DNA of 64,000 nt, from assembly GCF_900100495.1 (NCBI RefSeq), contig NZ_FNCT01000002.1, positions 124,001-188,000 of the forward strand. The letters run 5' to 3'. This DNA is from Pseudomonas benzenivorans. Lineage in GTDB: Bacteria; Pseudomonadota; Gammaproteobacteria; Pseudomonadales; Pseudomonadaceae. Shown here piece by piece: positions 8,818-18,543 of this stretch. Position 1 is the stretch's first letter; each line of letters opens with the position of its first letter. A model generated the notes under the pieces. The model saw only the letters and a program-made list of their open reading frames with translations, made no database searches and was not told the origin of the DNA. Position numbers and translations under genes: made by a program.

Positions 8818-8821
8818 GAGG

Positions 8822-9142
8822 CTATTTGCGCTCGGCGCAGCGCAGGCAGAACTCGGCGGCGGGCAACGCCTGCAGGCGCGCCGGCTCGATCGGCTCACCG
8901 CAGCGCAGGCACTCGCCGTAGCTGCCCTCGGCCAGCCGCAGCTTGGCCAGGCCGACCTGGCGCATGCCGGCCCGGGCCTCGGCCAGCAAGGCTTCCAGAA
9001 CCTCGTCGTTCTGCCGCTGCAGGGCCTGTTCGGCGAAATCCGGTGAATGGCTGCGGGCCAGGTCCTGGCTGATGGCGTTGGCGCGCGCACTGTACTCGGC
9101 GAGCAGCGCATCGAGCGCCGCACGGGGATCGAAGGCAGACAT
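8822..9142 (-). CDS. TraR/DksA family zinc-finger protein
   Basis: This 106-aa protein has a helical N-terminus and a C-terminal four-cysteine zinc finger (Cys78, Cys81, Cys99, Cys102; pattern CLRCGEP ... FCLRCAE), the hallmark of DksA/TraR proteins that bind the RNA polymerase secondary channel. It is shorter than DksA itself (about 150 aa), so it belongs to the small TraR/YbiI-like group. It converges with the antiporter gene with only 4 bp between stop codons. A strong GAGGAG precedes the ATG. Confidence 0.88.
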   Translation of the reverse strand: MSAFDPRAALDALLAEYSARANAISQDLARSHSPDFAEQALQRQNDEVLEALLAEARAGMRQVGLAKLRLAEGSYGECLRCGEPIEPARLQALPAAEFCLRCAERK

Positions 9143-9478
9143 GGAAGGACTCCTCGGTTCTCACAGCTAAAGGCCGTTGAAAGACCGGCGCGCCACCTCC
9201 CTGCGCGGGGAGCGGCAGCCATGCGCAGGGTAGTTCCGCTCGACCGCGGCCACGGCGCGTCCTCAGCACCGCGCTCCAGCTGCCCCATATTCGGCGCGGC
9301 AGGAGCGGAAGTACTGCTTTCAACCATTTATCTAAGTGTGGACACTGCCACGCACTTTGCACTGACCTCGATCAGTGCCGAGACAAGAGGCGCCTTCGGC
9401 GCAGCGTCACCACGCAGCCATGGGCAGCGCCGGAGTTTGCCGGCGCCGGCCGCAACAGCGACATGCACGCCAGGGACA
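9143..9478. other. intergenic region upstream of the DksA-like gene
   Basis: No credible gene is seen on either strand in this GC-rich stretch. It must carry the promoter of the DksA-like gene. A short hairpin lies around 9391-9402 (GGCGCCTTCGGCGC). Forward reading frames here are uncompositional and lack ribosome-binding sites. Confidence 0.5.
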
Positions 9479-9508
9479 AAGCAACGGAGCCAGGCGGCTC
9501 CGTTGCTT
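9479..9508 (-). terminator. terminator downstream of ettA
   Basis: A perfect 13-bp stem (9479-9491 and 9496-9508) with a 4-nt loop lies 8 bp past the ettA stop. The arm reads AAGCAACGGAGCC. The T-run on the ettA transcript side is short (TTT), but the stem is very stable. Confidence 0.75.
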
Positions 9509-9516
9509 CTTGGTGC

Positions 9517-11211
<1,695 letters not shown>

Positions 11212-11346
11212 GGTTTGATTCGCCTTTAATCCTGTTTTTTCAGTGCCTTAATGGTAGCGAAAACGCTTAAATCATGGAAAGTTAAACGTTAGGTTTTGCG
11301 CTGACCAGCTTATATCCCTGACCATACCAAAAAAGTCAGGTTTGCC

Positions 11347-11374
11347 TTGACTTTACCCTGTTCATGACTACACT
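11347..11374 (+). promoter_or_regulatory. candidate promoter of the recombinase operon
   Basis: TTGACT (11347-11352), a 16-bp spacer and TACACT (11369-11374) lie 31 bp before the first integrase start. Just upstream, CCTGAC ... GTCAGG (about 11320-11340) forms a small inverted repeat that could be a recombinase or operator site. The base composition drops sharply in AT-rich direction here compared with ettA, consistent with the element end. Confidence 0.45.
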
Positions 11375-11404
11375 TAAAAAAGTTATGTTTTATGAGGGAG
11401 CGAC

Positions 11405-12667
11405 ATGGGTTTCCAGGTCATAGAGCAGGTGGTGAATGCTGCTCGAAGAAAGCTGCTGGTGCAAGACTACATCCCGGTCTACTACCCGAACTTATACATC
11501 ACCATGGAGCACTCCGGCAGAGCCCTCGATACGGCCAAGAAGTACCTTGAGCATCTGGCCGTGTTTGAGGAGTTTCTGGCTTTTTCCTCCATTGATCTGA
11601 TTTCTCGCATCGAACAGCGCCCTCACAGCCGATACCTGACAGACAGTGAGCTTTCTAGGTTTGTGTCGGACGCGGGGTTTAGCAAGGAAACCCTGGCCAT
11701 GAAGTATGCGGGGATGCGTTTGCATCCGACTGCATACAAATCCGTTGGCAAAGTCCATGCGCGACAGCGAATCGAGGCGGTACGCGACTATCTGGCCTTC
11801 CTCTATGACAAGTTGGGTGATCACTCAACACGACATGAGGCGATTGACGATCTAAAGAAGCGCATCAACCGCAAGATCAAAGCAGCCAGCCCTGCGTGGA
11901 GAAAAACGCGAACGGACGAAATGAAAGGGCTTACCAGCCAGGAGCGAACTCGATTGCTGGAAATCATGCATCCGGATAGCGCCGAAAACCCCTTTTCAGA
12001 TGAAGCCATCAGGCTGCGTAACTACATCATTTTGCTGCTGTGTCTCGACATGGGGCTGCGACGCTCCGAGATGCTGCTGATCAAGACCAGCGATATTCAC
12101 TGGCACAGTCGTCAACTAGCGGTGGTTAACCTGGAGGATGAGAGCCTCGATCCACGAACGATGGCCCCGCAATTCAAAACCAACGAGCGCATGCTGGTGA
12201 TGACCGATGACCTGTATGACGCAATAACTGAGTACGAATCGAAATATCGTCACAGAAAGCCCCGTAGCGGCACATCGCAAGCGAGAAAGCATCCGTTTTT
12301 GCTGGTGGCGCACAAGCGAAATGAGGGCGGACCTTTGACCATCAAGGCAGTGGATGGCGTTCTGTCCAGGGTCCGAGAAATAGCGCCGGAACTGGCCCAT
12401 GTGCACACGCATACTCTAAGGCATGACGCGGTCTACACGATGCTGGAAAGCATGCGCGAGGAACTGGCAGTGCTCACGCCGGAGGATCGCACCACACAAG
12501 TACAAAAGACCCTCACATGGATGTTCGGTTGGAGTCCCGACTCGAACATGCCCGGCCTCTACGGCGCCAAATTCTGGAAGGAAGAGGCAGACAAAGCGAT
12601 ACAGAAACGGGCCGAGCGGTTTAAGGCCATCCGTCAGAAGGCCGAAACACAAGGCGGTTCAGAGTGA
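11405..12667 (+). CDS. tyrosine recombinase/integrase 1 of the island operon
   Basis: The 420-aa product has the tyrosine-recombinase catalytic pattern: an Arg in MGLRRSEMLLIKTSDI (about 217), His-X-X-Arg in HTHTLRHDAVY (about 335-340) and a candidate nucleophilic Tyr in MPGLYGAKFW (about 385). The N-terminal 130 residues resemble a SAM-like core-binding domain. It cuts and joins DNA at the element ends. GAGGGAG precedes the ATG. It is the first gene of the four-gene operon and its stop overlaps the next start by 4 bp. In a GMT reading it would be the leading integrase. Confidence 0.85.
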   Translation: MGFQVIEQVVNAARRKLLVQDYIPVYYPNLYITMEHSGRALDTAKKYLEHLAVFEEFLAFSSIDLISRIEQRPHSRYLTDSELSRFVSDAGFSKETLAMKYAGMRLHPTAYKSVGKVHARQRIEAVRDYLAFLYDKLGDHSTRHEAIDDLKKRINRKIKAASPAWRKTRTDEMKGLTSQERTRLLEIMHPDSAENPFSDEAIRLRNYIILLLCLDMGLRRSEMLLIKTSDIHWHSRQLAVVNLEDESLDPRTMAPQFKTNERMLVMTDDLYDAITEYESKYRHRKPRSGTSQARKHPFLLVAHKRNEGGPLTIKAVDGVLSRVREIAPELAHVHTHTLRHDAVYTMLESMREELAVLTPEDRTTQVQKTLTWMFGWSPDSNMPGLYGAKFWKEEADKAIQKRAERFKAIRQKAETQGGSE

Positions 12668-14253
12668 ACATCTCCGTCGAAGCACTTCAGGCACCCAAGA
12701 AGGACAGCCTCGATGCGTGGCTGAACACACCTCGCCTGGCGAAATGTGGAGAGGTGTTCACACCCGCCGAACCGTTGTGGAAACCGGATAAAGCGGCTGG
12801 TAGTTCAGTCAACTGGGAAGCAGCTATTGCCTGCGTCTCGCCGGATTGGCAGCCCTGGTTGCACGCCGCCCTGGCGTACCGAATGGCCGAGCAGGCAGCG
12901 GACACGGTTGCTCGCGGCGCCAGTGTGTTGTCGCGGGCCGCTCAGGCCGGGCTTGCCCCGCTCAACGAGGATCACCTGATCGATCTGCGGGAGCGCTTTA
13001 GCGATAATGAGTTTAGTGCCATTGCCGCTTTCATCGCGTTTTGGCACGACTGCGAATCCCTTGAACAGCGCCCGTCGCAAACCCTGGTCGATGCCTACAA
13101 GAAACTGCCCAGGAAAAAGAAATCCAGCAATGATGTGACACTCAGCCTGGACCCCGAAAAAGGCCCGTTAACACGGTTTGAGCAGGACTCGCTGCATCAA
13201 TGGATACATGAGCATTTTTGTCACGGTCAGTTAGACCCCGAGCAGTACCTTTACCTGCGCATCTTGATGATTTACGGCCAGCGAGGCACTCAGATACGCA
13301 TGATGGTTTTTGGTGATTTCACGAAGTCCGACCAAGGCTGCAAGATCAGGATTCACTATGCAAAGCTAAAAGACGACGAGGCGGGTTGGCGAAAAAAGTC
13401 CGAAATATTCAGTCTGGATGAGGACCTGTACAACACCGTACAGGCCTACAAGTCAATGGTTCTGGCGCAACTATGGCAAACGTATCCAGACGGTGTCGAC
13501 TGGGATGCAGCGATTGAGAATGTGCCCCTCTTTCGTCAGAAGCTGGATGATAACAAAGCAGGACCTCGGGAGCGGCTGAATCCCCCTGTTTTGCTCGATA
13601 GCCCCCGTCAAAAAGGCCTCGAAGACACGCCGGATTCGACCTTTCATGTCTCATCAGGCACGATCAGCGTCTGGCTTGCGCGCATCGAGCGGATGGAGGG
13701 CTTTCCGATTTCGCCTCGCACCCATCAGCCGCTGAAAGTGACGCGGGGGCACCGGTTCAGGCACACCCTCGGCACGGACCTTTCCAATGCGGGACTAGAT
13801 GAGTGGACGATGGCCCGCGCATTGATGCAAAAAGATACTCGGACAGTGCGAAAGTACCGCGCCGTGTCGCCGGAGTTGCTGGCGTTGATTGACGCGAAGA
13901 TGAGCGACCATCTGGCCTTGGTTGTGAATGCGTTCACCGGGTTCATCGTCACGGATCGCACCTCAGCGAAAAACGGGGATCGAGCGGATCGACAAATCGA
14001 GGATGTGGCAGTATGCGGTGCCACTGCCGCCTGCCATCTCGATGCGCCTTACACCTGTTACGCATGCGGAAAATTCCAACCCCTTCTGCACGCCAATCAC
14101 CGCGCGGTCCTTGAGCGATTGGAACGTCGCCGGGCGCAAACCATTGCCACGGATAAAACGACCGGTGTGCTCTGGGATCGGGCCATTCTGGCTTGTCGCA
14201 AGGTGATTCTGGATTGTGAGGCCATGCGCCGCTCAGGGAGGAAAGGCGAATGA
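12664..14253 (+). CDS. tyrosine recombinase 2 of the island operon (possibly GmtY-like)
   Basis: The 529-aa product carries a recombinase-like core: Arg in YGQRGTQIRMM (about 205), HRFRHTLGT (about 363) and a Tyr in VRKYRAVSPE (about 397). A C-terminal cysteine cluster follows (CGATAACH ... YTCYACGKFQ, about 458-480), likely a zinc-binding module. It starts at GTG in a GTGA overlap with gene 1, so translation is probably coupled. The family resembles proteins annotated as integrases in multi-recombinase elements; the GmtY label is tentative. Confidence 0.75.
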   Translation: MNISVEALQAPKKDSLDAWLNTPRLAKCGEVFTPAEPLWKPDKAAGSSVNWEAAIACVSPDWQPWLHAALAYRMAEQAADTVARGASVLSRAAQAGLAPLNEDHLIDLRERFSDNEFSAIAAFIAFWHDCESLEQRPSQTLVDAYKKLPRKKKSSNDVTLSLDPEKGPLTRFEQDSLHQWIHEHFCHGQLDPEQYLYLRILMIYGQRGTQIRMMVFGDFTKSDQGCKIRIHYAKLKDDEAGWRKKSEIFSLDEDLYNTVQAYKSMVLAQLWQTYPDGVDWDAAIENVPLFRQKLDDNKAGPRERLNPPVLLDSPRQKGLEDTPDSTFHVSSGTISVWLARIERMEGFPISPRTHQPLKVTRGHRFRHTLGTDLSNAGLDEWTMARALMQKDTRTVRKYRAVSPELLALIDAKMSDHLALVVNAFTGFIVTDRTSAKNGDRADRQIEDVAVCGATAACHLDAPYTCYACGKFQPLLHANHRAVLERLERRRAQTIATDKTTGVLWDRAILACRKVILDCEAMRRSGRKGE

Positions 14254-16457
14254 CCGAGAACATTGTCGATTTTAAGCCCAAGAGCGAGCTGACTGCAGAG
14301 GCTCAGCTCGCGGCGTTTATCGAATGGGCCAAACTGACCCTACCCAAAGGCGTACCCAATCGAGTGCACGCGAGCATTCGCTGGGAAGACGGCAGTTGGC
14401 ACCTACATGGCTTCAATGGCTGTAGTTTCACGGCACTCGGATCGACCAATGCTGCCCCAAAGCCGATGCAGGCACCCTTCACAGATTTTGCCAAAGCCAT
14501 ACTCGTCTACCGAAAGGTGTATTTGAAGAAAAAGTCGGCAAAGGACAGGCTGAGCGCCCTGATGGCGCTTGAAGTAGCCCTGTTCGAGTTGACCGGCACG
14601 CGGGATGTGACGCGGGTGTCCGCCGCTGTCTGCAATCAAGCGTGCGACCATATCGACCGTCACTATACAAACAGTGACAACGCATACCGTTTGAGTAAGT
14701 CACTTGAGGCGATCATCGACCTGATGCGGGCCAAAAAACTGCTCAAGTCGGATTTCCGGTGGAAATCTTATCTGACTCTGAGGCCGCGTGGCACGCTCAA
14801 GCAGCAAAGAGCGGATCGGGAACAGAAGCTGCCCGACCCTGAAGCGATCAAAGCCCTCGGGGAAGTGTTCGCTAACGAATTGACCAACCCCCTCGATATC
14901 GTTGTGACATCCGCCTCTGCGCTGTTGCTGAGTGCAGCCAGTCGCGTGGGTGAATTGGCGGATGTTGAGTTGAATTGCAAGGTATTCAAAGAGGATGCCC
15001 AGGGCAATCAGCGCATGTTCCTGCGCTGGTACGCGGAAAAGATGAACAAGGTGGTGCTGAAGCCCCTCGTTAAGCCTGAGATGGAGCCGGTCGTCGAGCG
15101 GGTCTTCACGTTACTAAAACCGATCACCGATGAAGCGCGAACTTACGCCGGCTGGCTGGAAGACAATCCCGATGAGTTTCCGCCCCATGATGGGCTGCCA
15201 CCCAAGGGGCCAGATGAACCGCTGACATACGCCGAAGCCTGTGCCGCACTGAAACTCAAATTTGATGCGAGCGCCCCGCGAAGCATATTCAATAAGTTCC
15301 TGAAAAGCATGGAGAAGCGGGAGGCGCTCAGCCCCGCCACCCGAGACCTCTTGGCCGAGATCCGTAACGGGTGGGATTCCAGCGCAAGGAAGCGCATATA
15401 TTTTAAGGACAAGCATGGAGCACATGGTTATGAGTTTAACGACCGGTTTGTGATCACGCTGCGCAAGCTCAATGTGCTGTTGCGGGAGAAGTATCTTCCA
15501 AAGGATTTTCCATACACCACGCCGTACTCGGAGAGCAAATCTCGGGTGAAGTACCGTGATGCGTTGTTCACCGTGCGCACAGGAGCAATGGCTGAAGACT
15601 CAGGTGCAGCTGTTAGGACACCCGGGTTTGGCGTGGAGATCGCGGCGAACTCTGCCCGAATGAATGTGCAATTAGGCGGTTCGAACGACCCGGCCAGGAA
15701 AAGCCTGTTCGAGCGCTGGGGCTACAAAGGTGTCAAGGTCAACACGCATGCGTTTCGGCACGAATTGAACACGGCAATGCATCAGGCCGGCCTGTCGCAG
15801 CTCCTGATTGACGCCTTCTCCGGGCGCACGACGATGGGGTCGGTCTACAACCATGAAACCGTCGAGGAACGCACCCAAGGGGTTGCGGCTTACCACCCCA
15901 AAACGAAGCACAGTACCGCTGCTCAGCGTCTGGACAAGGTCAAAACCAATCAGCCTCTGACTCTTGGTGATGTGAGGGAACTGCGCGAGGGAGAGCAGGA
16001 CCGCATTATCCATCAAACCCATCTCGGCGTTTGTGTGCACAACTTCGCATCCGGGCCCTGCCCGAAAATGGGCGCCTGTTTGGACTGCGGGCGGCTCGGT
16101 TGCGTCAAAGGGGATGAGGTGAAGCTGGGCAACCTCATGGAAGAACGCGACGACCTTAAACGCCGCCTAGATAAAGCAATGGATGCGCAGTCTCGTGGTG
16201 TGTTTGGGGCATCGGAGTCGGCCAAAAAACTGGGTGAGAAGCTCTATAAGTGCGAGGCACTCATCCAAACGCTGGAAAACCCCGAACTCGAAAACGGTGA
16301 CATTGTGTGGAACGCCGACAACGGTTGGACGCTGACCAAGAACGCCGCCGCAATGTCGGGGCTGATCGAAGTCAAAGTCATTGAAGAGAACCAGGCGCAA
16401 GAGGCGTTACCATCGTTGGATGACGTCTTGGCTTTGCTGGATGAGATCGAGGGTTAA
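14250..16457 (+). CDS. tyrosine recombinase 3 of the island operon (possibly GmtZ-like)
   Basis: At 735 aa this is the largest recombinase. Catalytic-type residues are in ASRVGELADVE (Arg, about 231), HAFRHELNTAMHQAG (about 501-504) and GSVYNHET (Tyr, about 532). A C-terminal Cys cluster (VCVHNFASGPCPKMGAC followed by LDCGRLGC, about 592-617) suggests a zinc ribbon, and the last 100 residues are helical. It overlaps gene 2 by ATGA. The size compares with TnpB of Tn554 (about 630 aa) and with the large integrase of GMT islands. The specific family name is inferred. Confidence 0.75.
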   Translation: MTENIVDFKPKSELTAEAQLAAFIEWAKLTLPKGVPNRVHASIRWEDGSWHLHGFNGCSFTALGSTNAAPKPMQAPFTDFAKAILVYRKVYLKKKSAKDRLSALMALEVALFELTGTRDVTRVSAAVCNQACDHIDRHYTNSDNAYRLSKSLEAIIDLMRAKKLLKSDFRWKSYLTLRPRGTLKQQRADREQKLPDPEAIKALGEVFANELTNPLDIVVTSASALLLSAASRVGELADVELNCKVFKEDAQGNQRMFLRWYAEKMNKVVLKPLVKPEMEPVVERVFTLLKPITDEARTYAGWLEDNPDEFPPHDGLPPKGPDEPLTYAEACAALKLKFDASAPRSIFNKFLKSMEKREALSPATRDLLAEIRNGWDSSARKRIYFKDKHGAHGYEFNDRFVITLRKLNVLLREKYLPKDFPYTTPYSESKSRVKYRDALFTVRTGAMAEDSGAAVRTPGFGVEIAANSARMNVQLGGSNDPARKSLFERWGYKGVKVNTHAFRHELNTAMHQAGLSQLLIDAFSGRTTMGSVYNHETVEERTQGVAAYHPKTKHSTAAQRLDKVKTNQPLTLGDVRELREGEQDRIIHQTHLGVCVHNFASGPCPKMGACLDCGRLGCVKGDEVKLGNLMEERDDLKRRLDKAMDAQSRGVFGASESAKKLGEKLYKCEALIQTLENPELENGDIVWNADNGWTLTKNAAAMSGLIEVKVIEENQAQEALPSLDDVLALLDEIEG

Positions 16458-16459
16458 CG

Positions 16460-16858
16460 ATGGGGCATTTAACGCCAAAGGATGAGAAACGCATCATTAA
16501 GCTGATTGAGGAATGGTCAGAGCCGAAGCTGACCTGGCCTTTGCTCGTTGAGGCCTGCAAAGAAAAACTGGGTATCAGTCGTGCTCGCCAGTCCCTGATG
16601 AATCTACCTGCCGTGAATTTAGCGATGAAAAATTGCAAGGCGGCATTGAAGGCTCAGAAGCTAAAGCCGGGCTGGATTGACGATATTCAAGCAGCCAACG
16701 AGCACATTGAGAAACTGACAGCGACCAATCAGAAGCTGTTAGCTGCTGTTCGAGATATGCATAGCCGTTTTTTGATCTGGCAAGCCAATGCGGATATGCA
16801 CGGACTAACGCAATCAATGTTGGAGCGGCCGGTTTCACAGCTTCAAAAGAAGACCTGA
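16460..16858 (+). CDS. small recombinase-associated protein (GmtX/TnpC-like)
   Basis: This 132-aa product starts 2 bp after the large recombinase. Residues 1-70 look like a helix-turn-helix-type fold (TPKDEKRIIKLIEEWSEP then KLGISRARQSL) and residues 75-110 form a short coiled coil (ANEHIEKLTATNQKLLAAV). This is the layout of TnpC/DUF6262-like proteins that accompany paired recombinases and help orient or regulate transposition. No enzymatic motif is visible. Assignment rests on context and shape. Confidence 0.7.
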   Translation: MGHLTPKDEKRIIKLIEEWSEPKLTWPLLVEACKEKLGISRARQSLMNLPAVNLAMKNCKAALKAQKLKPGWIDDIQAANEHIEKLTATNQKLLAAVRDMHSRFLIWQANADMHGLTQSMLERPVSQLQKKT

Positions 16859-16939
16859 TCCGGTGTTCGGAAACTTATACCTGGAAAAGACTCATGGCAG
16901 CTACGTCCTGAAATCCGAGCACTCGGACCATGCTCCGCG

Positions 16940-17074
16940 CTAAGTTCTGGAGGGGTACGAGTTGATGACCCGGCCATCTTGCAAGCCATAACCGGGGATG
17001 AGGGTACCAGAGGAGCAACAGTCGCAAATCACATACTCAATCATGGCTACCGTCGCCAGCGATTTGATTTCCAT
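16940..17074 (-). CDS. possible 44-aa cysteine-containing protein
   Basis: On the reverse strand a 44-codon frame begins MEIKSLATVAMIEYVICDCC and has a CDCC motif at 18-21, reminiscent of half a zinc ribbon. AGGTG lies just before the ATG. No relative is recognised. It lies in the 410-bp gap between the recombinase operon and the cargo, together with the dispersed repeat at 17132-17206, and may be chance coding. Confidence 0.25.
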   Translation of the reverse strand: MEIKSLATVAMIEYVICDCCSSGTLIPGYGLQDGRVINSYPSRT

Positions 17075-17131
17075 GCTCACACCTGAATAATTTTCTTGTG
17101 AATGAAGCAGCCTGTTACCGCTAGCTAATAA

Positions 17132-17206
17132 TGACCGCTTTTGACCGCTTTGAGCCTGTCGCATCCAGCAGGAACCGGCCAATAGCTGCCTGTTCGTAAC
17201 GGGAGA
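17132..17206. repeat. dispersed intergenic repeat (copy 1)
   Basis: The stretch has TGACCGCTTTTGACCGCTTTG, then GCCTGTCGC, GGAACCGGCCAATAGCTGCC. The same words (CGCTTYTGGCCG, TGCCTGTCGC, AGGAGTCGGCC) recur at 21751-21815, 26341-26420 and 52851-52920 and in shorter form elsewhere in the accessory parts of the window. Confidence 0.5.
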
Positions 17207-17269
17207 AAGCTTCCGGAATGGGATGCCTGAAAGCGTATGCTTACGCACTCGCACTGTAGGTACTACGAC

Positions 17270-18364
17270 ATGCCCTCAATTCATACCCTGAACGCTCGCG
17301 GCAACGTTCTGCTCCCTGTAATGCGTGAGTGCTTTTCCCTCAGCGATGCACGTACCTTTGCTGAAATACAGAATTTTCATGGTGAGTGCGTCGGCATCCT
17401 TAAAGCCAAGGGGATCGACTACGCCTTGCTCAGGACAGCACTGACCCCGCAACCAACAAAGCACGAGGCGGCGTTCCTTTTCGATACGGATCTTTGTGCC
17501 CGGAGCTTCGTGCCTGGAGTGGAGTGCGCCGAAGCGCTATTTTGCGCGCTGGATGCCCAAACGACACACAGCATCCTGGGTGGAGAGCTTTTCGGCTCAA
17601 GCGATCAGCTTGCGCGCAAGCTGCTGGATCCTGCAGTGGTCAGCACAAAACCGAGTTTTCATCTGCCCGATACGTGCTTCGTCCTGTACGTGAACAACCT
17701 GTCCGCAGGTGCTATTGCTGCCGTCGACTCCAAACTCCAGCAGCTTCCTGCCTACGTAGGCTACTTGCCGTGCACTTACTCAAGCGCAGCCAAAACCTTC
17801 ACCTCGCTGAACCTGATGAATTATGTGATCAAGCATGGCGGCACAGTCATCATGGGGCACGAAGATGATCGACCGAACACGCAGGATTTCAACCTCCACC
17901 AGCATGACTACGTGACACAGGGTTTCCGACTCAGGAGCATTCAGTCGATCTACTTCGGCACCTTCCTCTCATACAAGCCTGAACGCCTGCTGCTCGATCT
18001 CACCGACGACGACCTGGAGATCGCGGTAAGGGCCATGTCGCCTGCTGTAGCACCGCTGGCAGAGTTCACGGTCCTCATTGAGGATGCCAAGTTCGAAAAG
18101 TACCTTCAGACCACGAAGCTAGGAAAACTGCAAAAGGCCGGTCTGGCAGAACTGACCAAGGCCGAGCTTGAGACCGCAATCCGAAGCAAGCTGCGGATGA
18201 ACTACCTGTACAACCTCGAGTGGGTGAGCCAACCGACCCACCAGCTCAGCAAATTCAACATCCTGCTTGAGTTCCCGCGAGTTGGCGGCCACCCGGAACG
18301 TGTAGTTGTGGCCCTGGAGTACCGCCCGGTCGACCGCATCCTTCGCCTTGTCACCATTACCTGA
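17270..18364 (+). CDS. unknown island cargo protein (364 aa)
   Basis: I recognise no family. The product begins MPSIHTLNARGNVLLPVMRE and looks soluble and globular, without signal peptide, membrane segments or an obvious catalytic motif. A Lys-rich helical segment occurs near 275-300 (KFEKYLQTTKLGKLQKAGL). I chose the ATG at 17270; an in-frame ATG at 17237 would add 11 residues, and neither has a strong ribosome-binding site. It has its own 179-bp gap before the OLD-nuclease gene, so it may be independent of it or an accessory component of the same defence unit. Confidence 0.65.
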   Translation: MPSIHTLNARGNVLLPVMRECFSLSDARTFAEIQNFHGECVGILKAKGIDYALLRTALTPQPTKHEAAFLFDTDLCARSFVPGVECAEALFCALDAQTTHSILGGELFGSSDQLARKLLDPAVVSTKPSFHLPDTCFVLYVNNLSAGAIAAVDSKLQQLPAYVGYLPCTYSSAAKTFTSLNLMNYVIKHGGTVIMGHEDDRPNTQDFNLHQHDYVTQGFRLRSIQSIYFGTFLSYKPERLLLDLTDDDLEIAVRAMSPAVAPLAEFTVLIEDAKFEKYLQTTKLGKLQKAGLAELTKAELETAIRSKLRMNYLYNLEWVSQPTHQLSKFNILLEFPRVGGHPERVVVALEYRPVDRILRLVTIT

Positions 18365-18543
18365 CTACCCCAAGCCTTCAGAACATGGCCTGACCACTAC
18401 ACATTGCTCCTTTCAATGTCGGGTGTCTTATGCTGCGATTAGAGAGTAAAAAGGCGAATAGCACCACCAAGGATGAGCTGTCGCGACTGTGACATGAGTA
18501 GAGTCCCCAGTTTCATATACGAAGTTATGGAGAACGTTGCTCG

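Larger units (their letters stand above)
11405..16858 (+). mobile_element. recombinase operon of an integrative element (Tn554-like / Gamma-Mobile-Trio-like)
   Basis: Four genes overlap or nearly touch (GTGA and ATGA overlaps, then a 2-bp gap): three large proteins with tyrosine-recombinase motifs and a small helical partner. Tn554 has the same logic (two recombinases plus small TnpC), and the described Gamma-Mobile-Trio islands of Gammaproteobacteria carry GmtY, GmtZ and GmtX next to defence cargo. The cargo downstream is indeed defence-like. The element ends are not identified; the left one must lie between 11212 and 11404. The GMT assignment is from memory, not a search. Confidence 0.65.
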
